This document shows positions 9,785-16,086 of a stretch of DNA of 64,000 bases, piece by piece; the stretch's first letter is position 1, and each line of letters opens with the position of its first letter. Below the pieces are notes generated by a model. That model had not been told where the DNA came from, made no database searches, and was given only the letters and a program-made list of their open reading frames with translations. The translations under genes were made by a program, and so were the position numbers. Origin of the DNA: JAXMAR01 sp046350295 (GTDB taxonomy: Bacteria; Planctomycetota; Planctomycetia; Gemmatales; Gemmataceae); assembly GCA_046350295.1 (NCBI GenBank), contig JAXMAR010000004.1, positions 124,001-188,000 on the forward strand, read 5' to 3'.

Positions 9785-11451
9785 GGGTGCAGTCTCCGTG
9801 GCATCAGCGATTGCCGAGGAAATCGGTCGGTCTCGCACGGGATGAGCGCATAACTCGTCTTGGCAAAATGAGGATCCTTTCCGCCAATGGGAGGTGCTAC
9901 CACTCCCGAGAGGAAAGGAATCCTCATGGTCCTCAAGATTACTGGCGCCGGCCTGGCGCTGACAAGGGCAATCCCGGACGCCGCAGTTGAGCCGTGCGAC
10001 GAGTTGAGCAGACGCGTGGATGAAGCCGTGGGGCGCTTTCGTGGGGCGCCGGTCACGCCGCAAACCTTCCTGAACCTGGAGAACGAACTGCACGCGTTGG
10101 CTACGGAGGCGTGCCGGCAGATTCTCGGCGCGAGGCGAATCGCCTGGAGCCGACGACAAGAGAGAGGCGCTGAAGAAAGTGCGCTATCGCAAGGAGACCT
10201 ACCGGATCAACAAGAAGACGCCAGCCAAGATCGCCACGCGTTTCGGCGTCATTGGCTTGCGGTCGTTCTACTATTTGAACGAAGAGGAGGGCGAGCCGGG
10301 CCTGCATCCTGGGCTGCCTGGGCATCGGCGTCGGCTCGGCGACACCGGGCGTTTGAACGCGTGGGCGTCTGGCGGTGGATCATACGCAGGCCGAAGTGCG
10401 GGCCTGGCTGAGCCGCGAGCATGGCTTGACATGGTCGAACAAACGACTGCGCGCGGCGCTCGCCGGTTTTCGCCGGGCGCTGGCGCCGTTCGTACCCGAG
10501 TTGCAACGCGCGGTCGTTGCGCTGGCTGGAGGAGGCACAACAAGGGCGTGGCGGACATCGTCCCGTGCTGGCGGTGGGTCGAGACGGCATCATGGTGCCG
10601 ATGCGTACGGGCGGTTACCAGGAAGCCAGCACGGCGACGCTGAGCGTCTACGATCGGCGGCGCCGCCGCCTGGGCACGGTCTACTTGGGCCAAATGCCAG
10701 AGGAAAAACAAGCGACCTTGAGCCGCGCGCTGACGGACCTGCTCAAAGCGACCTTGAGGGCTTGGCACGGCCCCCTGCCGCGTCTGGCCTACATCACCGA
10801 CAAGGGTTCGGCGCCCGACGACTACTATCGCCGGGTGCTGAAGAAGATGACGCACCCGCTCGACGGGAAACCGTTGGCCTGGGAATGGGTGCTCGACTTC
10901 TATCATGTGTGTTGTTACGTGGGCAAAATGGCGGACGCCTTGTTCGGCCCGGAAACGCCGCAGTCGCGTCAATGGTTCAGCAAGATGCGACTCTGGCTCA
11001 AAGAGCGGCGGCAGGGAGCGTCGCAGGTGCTGCGTTCCGCCACGCAGTTGCTGGAACGTCGCAAGATGACCAAGGCGCAGAAAGCGGAGTTCTGGAAGGC
11101 GTATAACTATCTGCGTCGTCATCGCCGCCTGATGGACTATCCGGGGTATCGCCGCCTTGGCTTGCCGATCGGCAGCGGCGTGACCGAGGCGGCGTGCAAG
11201 ACGGTGTTCACGCAACGCTTCAAACGCTCAGGCATGCGCTGGCTCCACGAACCGGGCCAGGTGATCCTAGATTTGCGGCTGAGCCACTTGAGCGGAATCT
11301 GGGAGGAGGCATTCGTGGCCGACTTGGCCGCGCGTCCCCTGCCAGAGCCGCTAGGCGACACGGGGGCCGTCCAATGGCCAAGTCCTCAGGAGGCGGCACG
11401 CCTTTCCCCACGGATGGCCGCATAATTCACGATGCGTAAGCGACTACACCC
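9785..11451 (+). mobile_element. ISKra4-type insertion sequence, complete ends
   Basis: The element is 1667 bp long. The ends are imperfect inverted repeats: GGGTGCAGTC at the left and, read inward from the right, GGGTGTAGTC, with GCATC conserved a little further in. The flanking 8-bp repeat CACCGTCT at 9777-9784 and 11452-11459 is the target duplication, and removing the element restores the host reading frame. The single gene inside is a frameshifted ISKra4-type transposase. A hairpin (9871-9882 with 9912-9924) holds the ribosome-binding site of the transposase in its 3' arm. Confidence 0.85.
9926..11425 (+). pseudogene. ISKra4-family transposase, three frameshifts
   Basis: The start is the ATG at 9926, behind AGGAAAGGAA. 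The expected product is ~490 residues but the frame changes near 10145, 10340 and 10510. Recognisable parts in order are an N-terminal helical region, YRKETYRINKKTPAKIATRFG, the segment HTQAEVRAWLSREHG, then a long C-terminal frame from 10517. That frame has VGRDGIMVPMR, the transposase core ITDKGSAPDDYYRR and DFYHVCCYVGKMADAL, and the family signature PIGSGVTEAACKTVFTQRFK followed by SGMRW. The catalytic part is intact, but translation would need three frame changes, so the copy is either inactive or affected by assembly errors. Confidence 0.85.
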
Positions 11452-11636
11452 CACCGTCTGAGATTTCCAGTACGCCGTCCGGATCTTCGTAGACGAAGAT
11501 CGGCGGCATTCCGTCTTTGGACGATCCAAACTTCCCAATCTGTTGATGAAGCTTCCACGGATCGGCACCGCTCGCCCGGCTCGGCGGGAGGCGCAGGTCG
11601 TTCGGATCAACCTCCCGGATATCGTCACTCATTGTT

Positions 11637-11665
11637 AGAATACACCCCGCTGAGAAACGGTGCAA
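11637..11665 (-). promoter_or_regulatory. Possible promoter of the ParB-like gene
   Basis: Read on the minus strand: TTGCAC, 17 bases, TATTCT, then only 4 bases to the ATG at 11632. If it is used, the messenger would be essentially leaderless. This is a consensus resemblance only. Confidence 0.3.
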
Positions 11666-11927
11666 TCGGTCACCTCATGGGCACAGCGCTCGGTGTTCGC
11701 GGTGTGGAAGACGGGTAAGCCTCTTGACGCCGAGCGGTACGGAGGAGCGGCAGGAAGGGAACGAGGGTGAAGAGACAAGGGCGAGGCCGCTGACAGGAGA
11801 TGCCACCAGAAAGCCAGGCCGCGGGCTCAAGCATACGGCAGAGCCGGCGCGGAAAGAGGTCACCGCAGCCTGTGCTGGAAGTGTAGCACAGGAGGAGACG
11901 CGGGGTGTTGCGGCGTCGGCGCCGGAA
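11666..11927. other. Unassigned stretch between cassette gene and CHC2 unit
   Basis: About 260 bases with no recognised gene, lying where the left half of the SUKH cassette's attC would be expected. It contains no CCGGGGCCGC stem. It may be a separate inserted or deleted piece; a start GTGTGG... with purine-rich following sequence vaguely recalls a group II intron 5' end, but no intron protein or domain V is seen. Confidence 0.3.
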
Positions 11928-12430
11928 GGGACGCGTCGGCGGCCGCGGCGCTGCCAGGACCGGCGCCTTCGTCGACTCGGCGCATGTCAAGAAGCAGCCG
12001 GATGCCATGACTCGCCTGCTCGATCAGGTTGGCCTGGCCGCCAAGCTGCGCGGCCAGGGGCCGCAGCGCCGCTGCGCCTGCCCGATCCACCGCGGCGACG
12101 GGCGCGGGCGGACCTTCAGCGTGAACCTCGAGGAGAACGTCTTCCAGTGCTTCGAGGCGAGCTGTGGCGCCAAGGGAGACGTGATCGACCCAGGGGCGAG
12201 CGCGGCCTGAGACTGCGCGATGCGGCCCTGGATCTGGTCGAGACGTTTGGTTTGGAGGCCGCGGCCAAGGGGACAGAGAAGAGGCACGGTTAACGGGAAC
12301 GGTTGAGTGACGATTGGCTGTCAATCCCGCGTGCCGGGATGCCGCCCGGGGTGCGCGCCGCAAGGAATGGAAGCGGTGTTAAGCCGTGCCGTCATCAAGT
12401 AGACGGGGCTTGACATTCATCGTTACATCT
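11928..12430 (+). mobile_element. IS110-associated CHC2 unit, copy 1, ending in an attC
   Basis: From GCGCCGGAAGGG at 11928 to about 12430 this matches the right part of the element at 14962-16062, except for the piece encoding the zinc finger, which only this copy keeps. The common sequence ends ...CATTCATCGTTACATCTGC, and beyond it lie the remaining attC bases and GTTCGCT. The IS110 transposase part is missing here. The left edge joins unknown DNA. Confidence 0.65.
11956..12293 (+). pseudogene. CHC2 zinc-finger (primase-type) protein remnant
   Basis: The frame TGAFVDSAHVKKQPDAMTRLL...LRGQGPQRRCACPIHRGDGR...FQCFEASCGAKGDVIDP encodes a CHC2-type zinc ribbon (Cys-x-Cys-x2-His, then Cys-x4-Cys), the DNA-binding domain of DnaG-type primases. 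A frameshift after GDVID ends this frame at 12210. The rest (LRLRDAALDLVETFGLEAAAKGTEKRHG) continues in another frame to the TAA at 12293. No TOPRIM domain follows, so this is not a complete primase. The second copy (15708-15925) has lost the zinc-finger codons altogether. It appears to be a passenger gene of the IS110-derived element; its role in the element is unknown. Confidence 0.65.
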
Positions 12431-12449
12431 GCAAGGGCTGGTTCGCTGG
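12431..12449 (-). other. attC remnant of the SUKH cassette
   Basis: After the end of the mobile unit the sequence is GCAAGGGCTG followed by GTTCGCTGG (12441-12449). On the minus strand this gives the R'' box CCAGCGAAC six bases after the stop of the SUKH gene, with the start of the L'' arm. The rest of the site is missing or displaced by the insertion. Confidence 0.6.
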
Positions 12450-12455
12450 CGCCCT

Positions 12456-12932
12456 CTACACGAGGAACCGCCAACCGGACCGCTCTTCAACATACGCCGC
12501 CCAGTCTTCGACGATCCGGCTCAGGAAAGCGCCAAACGAGTCGGCAACGACTTTGGCTTTTCCCGTCTCGTGGTCCCACCGCCAAATCGTTCCGCTTGAA
12601 GCAAGAAGGAACGCATTTCCACCGCCATCGGTAGCGACAGGAATCGCGGACTCACCGTCCACGACTCGCGGCAATCCATCTCCGTTGAGCAGTTGTTTGA
12701 TTCCGCCAAGCCAATACCCATTGTGGACCGACATGGCTACGACGGAATCCGTTTGTGCAAGAGACTCGCGCAATTCAGTCGGAAAAACAAACCCCGCGCT
12801 GCGTTCAAGCTCGGCTATGCTGTGAGGCGTTGCAGGAGGTTCAAAACGTGGACGTTCCTCCCAATCGCAGCCAAGGCGCGGCAGTGTATCAGCAAGCTCG
12901 CGGAGTCGGGCAACTATCATTGCGACAGACAT
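12456..12932 (-). CDS. SUKH (SMI1/KNR4) family protein, probable immunity protein
   Basis: About 158 residues. The pattern is that of SMI1/KNR4 proteins: an N-terminal P-A-T-x-x-x-I-x-x-LE-(R/K) helix, FPTELRESL (the FP-x-x-(L/Y)-(K/R)-x-x-L motif), then W-L-x-G, the IPVATDGGGNAFLL strand region with the D/G-G-G-N motif, and a final aromatic helix (F-x-x-F-L-x-x-I...W). These cytosolic proteins commonly protect against polymorphic toxins, but no toxin is nearby. The start chosen is the ATG at 12932; a TTG at 12959 is possible. It lies between two attC-type boxes (12946-12954 before, 12441-12449 after), as expected for a single-gene cassette. Confidence 0.75.
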   Translation of the reverse strand: MSVAMIVARLRELADTLPRLGCDWEERPRFEPPATPHSIAELERSAGFVFPTELRESLAQTDSVVAMSVHNGYWLGGIKQLLNGDGLPRVVDGESAIPVATDGGGNAFLLASSGTIWRWDHETGKAKVVADSFGAFLSRIVEDWAAYVEERSGWRFLV

Positions 12933-12945
12933 ACGAGAACCCAAG

Positions 12946-13046
12946 CCAGCGAACGACAAGCTTCACCTGCCGGGGCCGCTGGTGAAACATTGTGTCATGA
13001 GAAACCGTAATGCGGCCCCGGTCAGGTGCAAGCTCTGGTTCGCTGG
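12946..13046 (-). other. attC-like recombination site, complete
   Basis: Plus-strand order: CCAGCGAAC (12946-12954), unpaired spacer, ACCTG (12965-12969), CCGGGGCCGC (12970-12979), a 32-base loop, GCGGCCCCGG (13012-13021), one extra T (13022), CAGGT (13023-13027), spacer, GTTCGCTGG (13038-13046). All arms are perfect complements. Outer boxes, unpaired central spacers, a single bulged base and an apical loop are the defining traits of integron attC sites. The side of the bulge says it belongs to leftward-read cassettes. It starts 8 bases after the stop of the 212-residue gene. Confidence 0.82.
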
Positions 13047-13054
13047 CGCCGCCC

Positions 13055-13693
13055 TCAATAAACTACCAAACTCCCTTGCGGCCATTCACCGCGCCAGCCG
13101 CAAGGAAAATGGCCAGCTTCATACACAGTCAGAAGCTCCAGAAAGAAATACGACCCGTGCTTGCTGCTCATATAGGCATTTTCCATCATGGCGGCGAGAA
13201 CGTCCCACTGAACGCAATGAACCATCTTGATGTTGAGACCGTGCTCTTGTTGAAAAGGCTCCCAAACTTTTTTGGTCAGAGGCGTCACCACATCCTTCTT
13301 GAACTTGATTGTGATCTTGTTCCAGTCTTGATAGCGTTCTCGGTCGCGGTTGTGTAAAGCCATCGTGAGCTGATTACGCGCTTCCAGTTCGACATTCTCC
13401 CAGGTTCGGGTTTTGCACGACTTCATTGCCTGTGGCCAACTTTTGACTCGCTCCACCTTCATTGTCACATCGAACTCGTCCGGCTCGCCGCAACTGCTGA
13501 ACCAATCAGTCGCCGAGAGCCTGGCGGCAACGTCGGTTTCGGCCAACTTGTGTTTGGACACGAACCCATTTGGCGGATTCTCCAGCGCGTCGAGAATCGG
13601 GGCGTTCAAGAACCGGGCGAGCTCCTCCGTTTCAGCCGAAGTGAGCTTGCCCGTTTTGCCCTTTGCCAGGAGCTCGGCGAAACGGTCGGCCAT
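13055..13693 (-). CDS. Unknown cytosolic protein, first cassette of array 1
   Basis: A 212-residue protein with no signal or membrane segment, rich in Trp and charged residues, and not recognised. It begins MADRFAELLAKGKTGKL and has a conserved-looking aromatic C-terminal half (KVWEPFQQEHG...HCVQWDVLAAMMENAYM...YFFLELL). The ATG at 13693 follows GAGG with 7 bases between. It is the cassette next to attI-like site 1, so it would be transcribed from the attI promoter at 13739-13766, and it is followed by the complete attC-like site at 12946-13046. Confidence 0.75.
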   Translation of the reverse strand: MADRFAELLAKGKTGKLTSAETEELARFLNAPILDALENPPNGFVSKHKLAETDVAARLSATDWFSSCGEPDEFDVTMKVERVKSWPQAMKSCKTRTWENVELEARNQLTMALHNRDRERYQDWNKITIKFKKDVVTPLTKKVWEPFQQEHGLNIKMVHCVQWDVLAAMMENAYMSSKHGSYFFLELLTVYEAGHFPCGWRGEWPQGSLVVY

Positions 13694-13708
13694 CAGAAAA
13701 CCTCGCCA

Positions 13709-13776
13709 GCGAACAATAATTGAACGACTATGGGCTGGATTGTAACAGGCATCAAGCCAGGTTCAACAAAAAGCCC
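13709..13776 (-). other. attI-like site 1
   Basis: From GAAC at 13711 rightward this sequence is shared, with two or three changes, with 16721-16780; to the left of the core the two copies diverge at once (GCGAAC here, CCGAAC there). A sharp change exactly at the GTT core is what integration of different cassettes at the same attI produces. The leftward promoter below lies inside it, and the intI fragment follows on the right. Confidence 0.7.
13739..13766 (-). promoter_or_regulatory. Cassette promoter (Pc-like), array 1
   Basis: Minus strand: TTGAAC (13766-13761), 16 bases, TACAAT (13744-13739). It points to the first cassette and is conserved without change in both boxes and spacing in the second attI-like copy. 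Confidence 0.6.
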
Positions 13777-13785
13777 GGTTTTTGC

Positions 13786-13815
13786 TTGACGTCGAAGAGG
13801 GTACAAAAGTATACA
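13786..13815 (+). promoter_or_regulatory. Possible intI promoter
   Basis: TTGACG (13786-13791), 18 bases, TATACA (13810-13815), pointing at the intI fragment that starts at 13914. The second copy has lost this segment. Confidence 0.45.
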
Positions 13816-13913
13816 TGTGGAGCTAGACGGACCGTGTCAGCAAAAGCAGCAAGAAGCTGATTGCAGCTGTCTATCCCGCGCTGAAGCGGGAAAAGGCCAA
13901 TGAGGCATCAGCC

Positions 13914-14120
13914 ATGAAGCTCCTGGAGCGCGTGCGGGCGGCGGCGCGGGTGAAGCACTTTTCCTTCCGGACCGAGCAGTGCTACGTCTACTGGATCGAA
14001 CGCTACATTCGCCACCACGGCATCCGGCATCCGAACACGATGGGAGCGGCCGAGGTCGAGCAGTTTCTGACGCACCTGGCGGTGCAGGGGAACGTCTCGG
14101 CGAGCACGCAGAACCAGGCC
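13914..14120 (+). pseudogene. intI: Integron integrase intI, N-terminal remnant 1
   Basis: About 69 codons match the N-terminal core-binding domain of integron tyrosine recombinases: KLLERVRAAARVKHFSFRTEQ, YVYWIERYIRHHGIRHP, MGAAEVEQFLTHLAV and SASTQNQA. Then the frame is cut in the middle of the STQNQALNAL region, and a 26-bp hairpin follows. The catalytic domain (Arg-His-Arg-Tyr) is absent, so it cannot recombine. It reads away from the cassettes across the attI-like site, the normal integron layout. An in-frame extension upstream of the ATG (SKSSKKLIAAVYPALKREK) is open, so the original start may have been earlier. A second copy with the same cut point is at 16809. Confidence 0.85.
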
Positions 14121-14121
14121 C

Positions 14122-14147
14122 CATGCCCACGCAAGGCCGTGGGCATG
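14122..14147. repeat. Hairpin CATGCCCACG / CGTGGGCATG
   Basis: A 10-bp perfect stem around CAAGGC directly after the intI cut. The identical sequence is at 17017-17042 in the same position. It looks like a dispersed palindrome that broke intI before the region was duplicated. Confidence 0.6.
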
Positions 14148-14154
14148 GCACACG

Positions 14155-14299
14155 TGCTTCGAGCGGACGCCGCTTTCCGAACGACTCCGACGCGGCCAAG
14201 GAAGTTAGCCTCGTCCATCAGCCTGAGAGGCCACGGAAAAAAAGAAGGGCAAGACTTCAACCGTCCGGGGTGCGCGCTATTTACGAGGGAGGCAATTAA
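14155..14299. repeat. Dispersed repeat A, copy 3 (3' part)
   Basis: About 145 bp matching 9287-9434. It joins the hairpin behind intI remnant 1 on the left. On the right it ends at GGCAATTAATGG followed by GTTCGGG (14301-14307). That last box, read on the minus strand as CCCGAAC, is where the attC R'' of the 147-residue cassette should be. The same edge-to-box junction occurs at 9434/9435. Confidence 0.65.
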
Positions 14300-14423
14300 T
14301 GGGTTCGGGCGGCTACTCTCGCGACTTCGACCCTTCATCCTGGGGCCGCTGGCGACATCGGCGAAAGCCTCTCACGGCGCCTCGCTGGTCAGCTCTCCGC
14401 ACTGCCCCTTGCCCGATCCACAA

Positions 14424-14867
14424 TCACTTCACTTTCAAGGCTTGTACTTTCCTCTCCAGTTCCGATGGCCCGATCAAGAACCCGTCGCGGTAGTGATCGC
14501 TTACCTGCACAACAACCCGACCACGGTCTCCGGGGAAATCACATACCCCGCGGAGTAACTCCACGCCATCCTCGCCGTCCTTGTTCTTCAACACCCCGGG
14601 GCGAACTTCTTTGAAAACGAAATGCTCAAGGGCCGACGCCCCCTTGACCCGATAGCCTTCTTTGGTCTTTGTAATCTCCCAGTTCTGCGCAGCGGCTGCC
14701 AGAAACCCTTTGCGATTTTGGTCGAGCGTGGCGTGCGGGAGATAGAGCGTGTAATGGCCGACCCACGGATCCACCGAGCCCTCTTTGGCTTGGGTGGCAG
14801 ATGGAGGAGAAAAGGGCAGCCAAGGTACGACGACGAACAAGGAACAGAAGGTGCGCAACGCCGACAT
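14424..14867 (-). CDS. Secreted unknown protein, cassette of array 2
   Basis: A 147-residue protein with a signal peptide (MSALRTFCSLFVVVPWLPF, cleaved near the following Ser/Ala-rich stretch). It starts at 14867, four bases from a strong AAAGGAGG. The mature part begins with DPWVGHYTLYLPHATL and resembles the short beta-rich lipocalin-like or YceI-like secreted proteins only in general shape; the family is not recognised. It is the second cassette of array 2. An attC R' box (14882-14889) precedes it, and an R''-type box (14301-14307) lies ~115 bases after its stop. Confidence 0.7.
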   Translation of the reverse strand: MSALRTFCSLFVVVPWLPFSPPSATQAKEGSVDPWVGHYTLYLPHATLDQNRKGFLAAAAQNWEITKTKEGYRVKGASALEHFVFKEVRPGVLKNKDGEDGVELLRGVCDFPGDRGRVVVQVSDHYRDGFLIGPSELERKVQALKVK

Positions 14868-14881
14868 TGAAACCTCCTTTG

Positions 14882-14961
14882 CCCCGAACGACCCCGCTCA
14901 GCAGCCGGGGCCGCGCGGGAAGCTATGAAGTCACAGAAGCGAACATGCGGCCCCGGTCTGC
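14882..14961 (-). other. attC-like site, left part (split by IS110 element)
   Basis: Plus-strand order: CCCCGAAC (14882-14889), spacer, AGCAG (14900-14904), CCGGGGCCGC (14905-14914), a 32-base loop, GCGGCCCCGG (14947-14956), an extra T (14957), CTGC (14958-14961). The continuation AGCGGCTG plus GTTCGGCC is found at 16067-16082, beyond the IS110 element. The 10-bp inner stem is identical to that of the site at 12946. Confidence 0.75.
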
Positions 14962-15246
14962 TTGTATGTTCATTTCACCTTCGACCGTCATGGTCGGAGG
15001 TAGCTTTTCGAGGGAGTTGCGAGGGAGGTCTTTCGGTCAGGTGAGGCGTTGACCTCTTGCTGCAGATTGTCCCCTTCGCGCCGGGCTGGAGAGCTGGTTA
15101 CAACTTGAGGCGGCTGTAGTAGGCGCACTCGGTGTGCCGTCCGCTTGGCCGACCTCTCATGACAAGCTTCCTTCAGGCCCGGCTCCTTCGAAGGCGCCTC
15201 GCATCCCCTTTTTCTCCCGGCGCCAGTCCTTTCTTGGGAGAGTTCG

Positions 15247-15707
15247 ATGGTAACACCCACTGTGGGCACGCGTCAATCGCCACGCGGGGCGACGCCGGCC
15301 GTGCGTCGCCGCATCGGCGTCGGGATCGACACGTCGCGTTATGGACATTATGCGGTTTTCCTGCGCGACAACCTCGAGCCGGCGGTGACGGAGCTGGCGT
15401 TTGCCGAGGCGGCGTCCGGGTATCGACAACTGCGCGAGCGGCTGGAGACGATCGCGCGACGAGAAGGTCCCGTTGACTTCGTCATGCGCCTGGACGCGGC
15501 GGGGCAGTATGCGGACAACCTGCTCGCGTTTTTGCACGGCATGACGTCGGCCGTCGCTGACGCGTCCGGCTCGGAAGCGCTGGCGGGCGCGTCGTTCGCG
15601 ATTTCCTCGGGCGATCCGCAGCGGAACAAGAACTACCGGGCGGCGGCTCTATGGCGGCAAGAAGTCCGATCCGGTCGAGGCCCGCGCTTTCATCCGCTAC
15701 GCGTTGA
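15247..15707 (+). pseudogene. IS110-family transposase, truncated and frameshifted
   Basis: The start is the ATG at 15247. The N-terminal DEDD (RuvC-like) domain is present: RRIGVGIDTSRYGHYAVFLRD with the first Asp, GYRQLRERLETIARREGP, DFVMRLDAAGQYADNLLAFL in place of the E-A-TG-Y motif, and AISSGDPQRNKNYRAA. A frameshift near 15648 then moves the next motif, YGGKKSDPVEARAFIRYAL (the KTD-x-x-DA-equivalent), to another frame. The sequence stops matching after RYALS and runs into the CHC2 unit. The C-terminal serine domain is absent. The first ~45 codons occur again, inverted, at 7116-7250. Confidence 0.82.
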
Positions 15708-15925
15708 GCGCCGGAAGGGACGCGTCAAGGCCGCGGCGCCGCCAGGACCGGCGCCTTCGTCGACTTCGCGCGTGTCAAGAAGCAGCTGAGCATGACTCGC
15801 CTGCTCGACCAGGTCGGCCTGGGCGCCAAGCTGCGCGGCCTGAGACTGCGCGATGCGGCCCTGGATCTGGTCGAGACGTTTGGTTTGGAGGCCGCGGCCA
15901 AGGGGACAGAGAAGAGGCACGGTTA
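15708..15925 (+). pseudogene. CHC2 unit, copy 2, zinc finger deleted
   Basis: This is the same frame as copy 1 (GAFVDFARVKKQLSMTRLLDQVGLGAKLRG), but the stretch encoding all Cys/His ligands is missing. The frame continues directly with LRLRDAALDLVETFGLEAAAKGTEKRHG to the TAA at 15925. Because the upstream codons FVDFARVKKQ are better preserved here than in copy 1, the two copies decayed independently. Confidence 0.6.
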
Positions 15926-16062
15926 ACGGGAACGGTTGAGTGACGATTGGCTGTCAATCCCGCGTGCCGGGATGCCGCCCGCGGTGCGCGCGGCGAAGAA
16001 TGGAGACGGCCGCTAAACCGTGCCGTCATCACCTAGACGGGGCTTGACATTCATCGTTACAT

Positions 16063-16082
16063 CTGCAGCGGCTGGTTCGGCC
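16063..16082 (-). other. attC-like site, right end
   Basis: TCTGC, AGCGGCTG, GTTCGGCC. On the minus strand this gives the R'' box GGCCGAAC four bases after the stop of the lipoprotein gene, followed by the start of the L'' arm. It completes the site at 14882-14961 when the IS110 element is removed. Confidence 0.65.
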
Positions 16083-16086
16083 CGAG

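Larger units (their letters stand above)
9661..11632 (-). pseudogene. ParB-N-like small protein, interrupted by ISKra4-type element
   Basis: The gene starts at the ATG at 11632 (MSDDIREVDPNDL) and is broken after ...VLEISDG. The rest (VTRATRIAKLAPGETVPVVVIG...) continues at 9776-9661. Removing the insertion 9785-11451 and one copy of its 8-bp target repeat restores an exact 99-codon frame (98 residues plus stop). The sequence resembles the short ParB/Srx-like fold: D-P-x-x-L-R-L-PP, G-x-x-P, then G-V-T-R-A-x-x-x-A. The downstream partner (9664-9428) begins within its stop codon. As cassettes often carry toxin-antitoxin or anti-phage functions, that is possible here, but nothing in the sequence proves it. 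As it stands the gene is disrupted. Confidence 0.72.
14962..16062 (+). mobile_element. IS110-derived element with CHC2 passenger, inside an attC
   Basis: About 1.1 kb lying exactly between two parts of one attC. The left junction follows ...GGTCTGC, the right one precedes TCTGC, so a TCTGC repeat marks the joint. It holds a 285-base non-coding left end, a truncated IS110-type transposase (from 15247), a deleted CHC2 unit (15708-15925) and a ~135-base right end. That right end is shared with the unit ending at 12430. Elements of the IS1111-attC group are known to enter attC sites; this one belongs to the same superfamily by its transposase. It is internally deleted and cannot move by itself. 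Confidence 0.72.

Noticed and set aside
11680..11910. Possible group II intron 5' end (GTGTGG then purine-rich DNA) next to a cassette gene, since group IIC introns also enter attC sites.
   Set aside because: No reverse transcriptase codons, no domain V hairpin and no clear exon junction could be found; kept only as an unassigned stretch.
14122..14147. Hairpin CATGCCCACG/CGTGGGCATG considered as an attC or as an intI terminator.
   Set aside because: It has no GAAC/GTTC outer boxes, no bulged base and no T-run, and it occurs as an identical dispersed unit in both copies.
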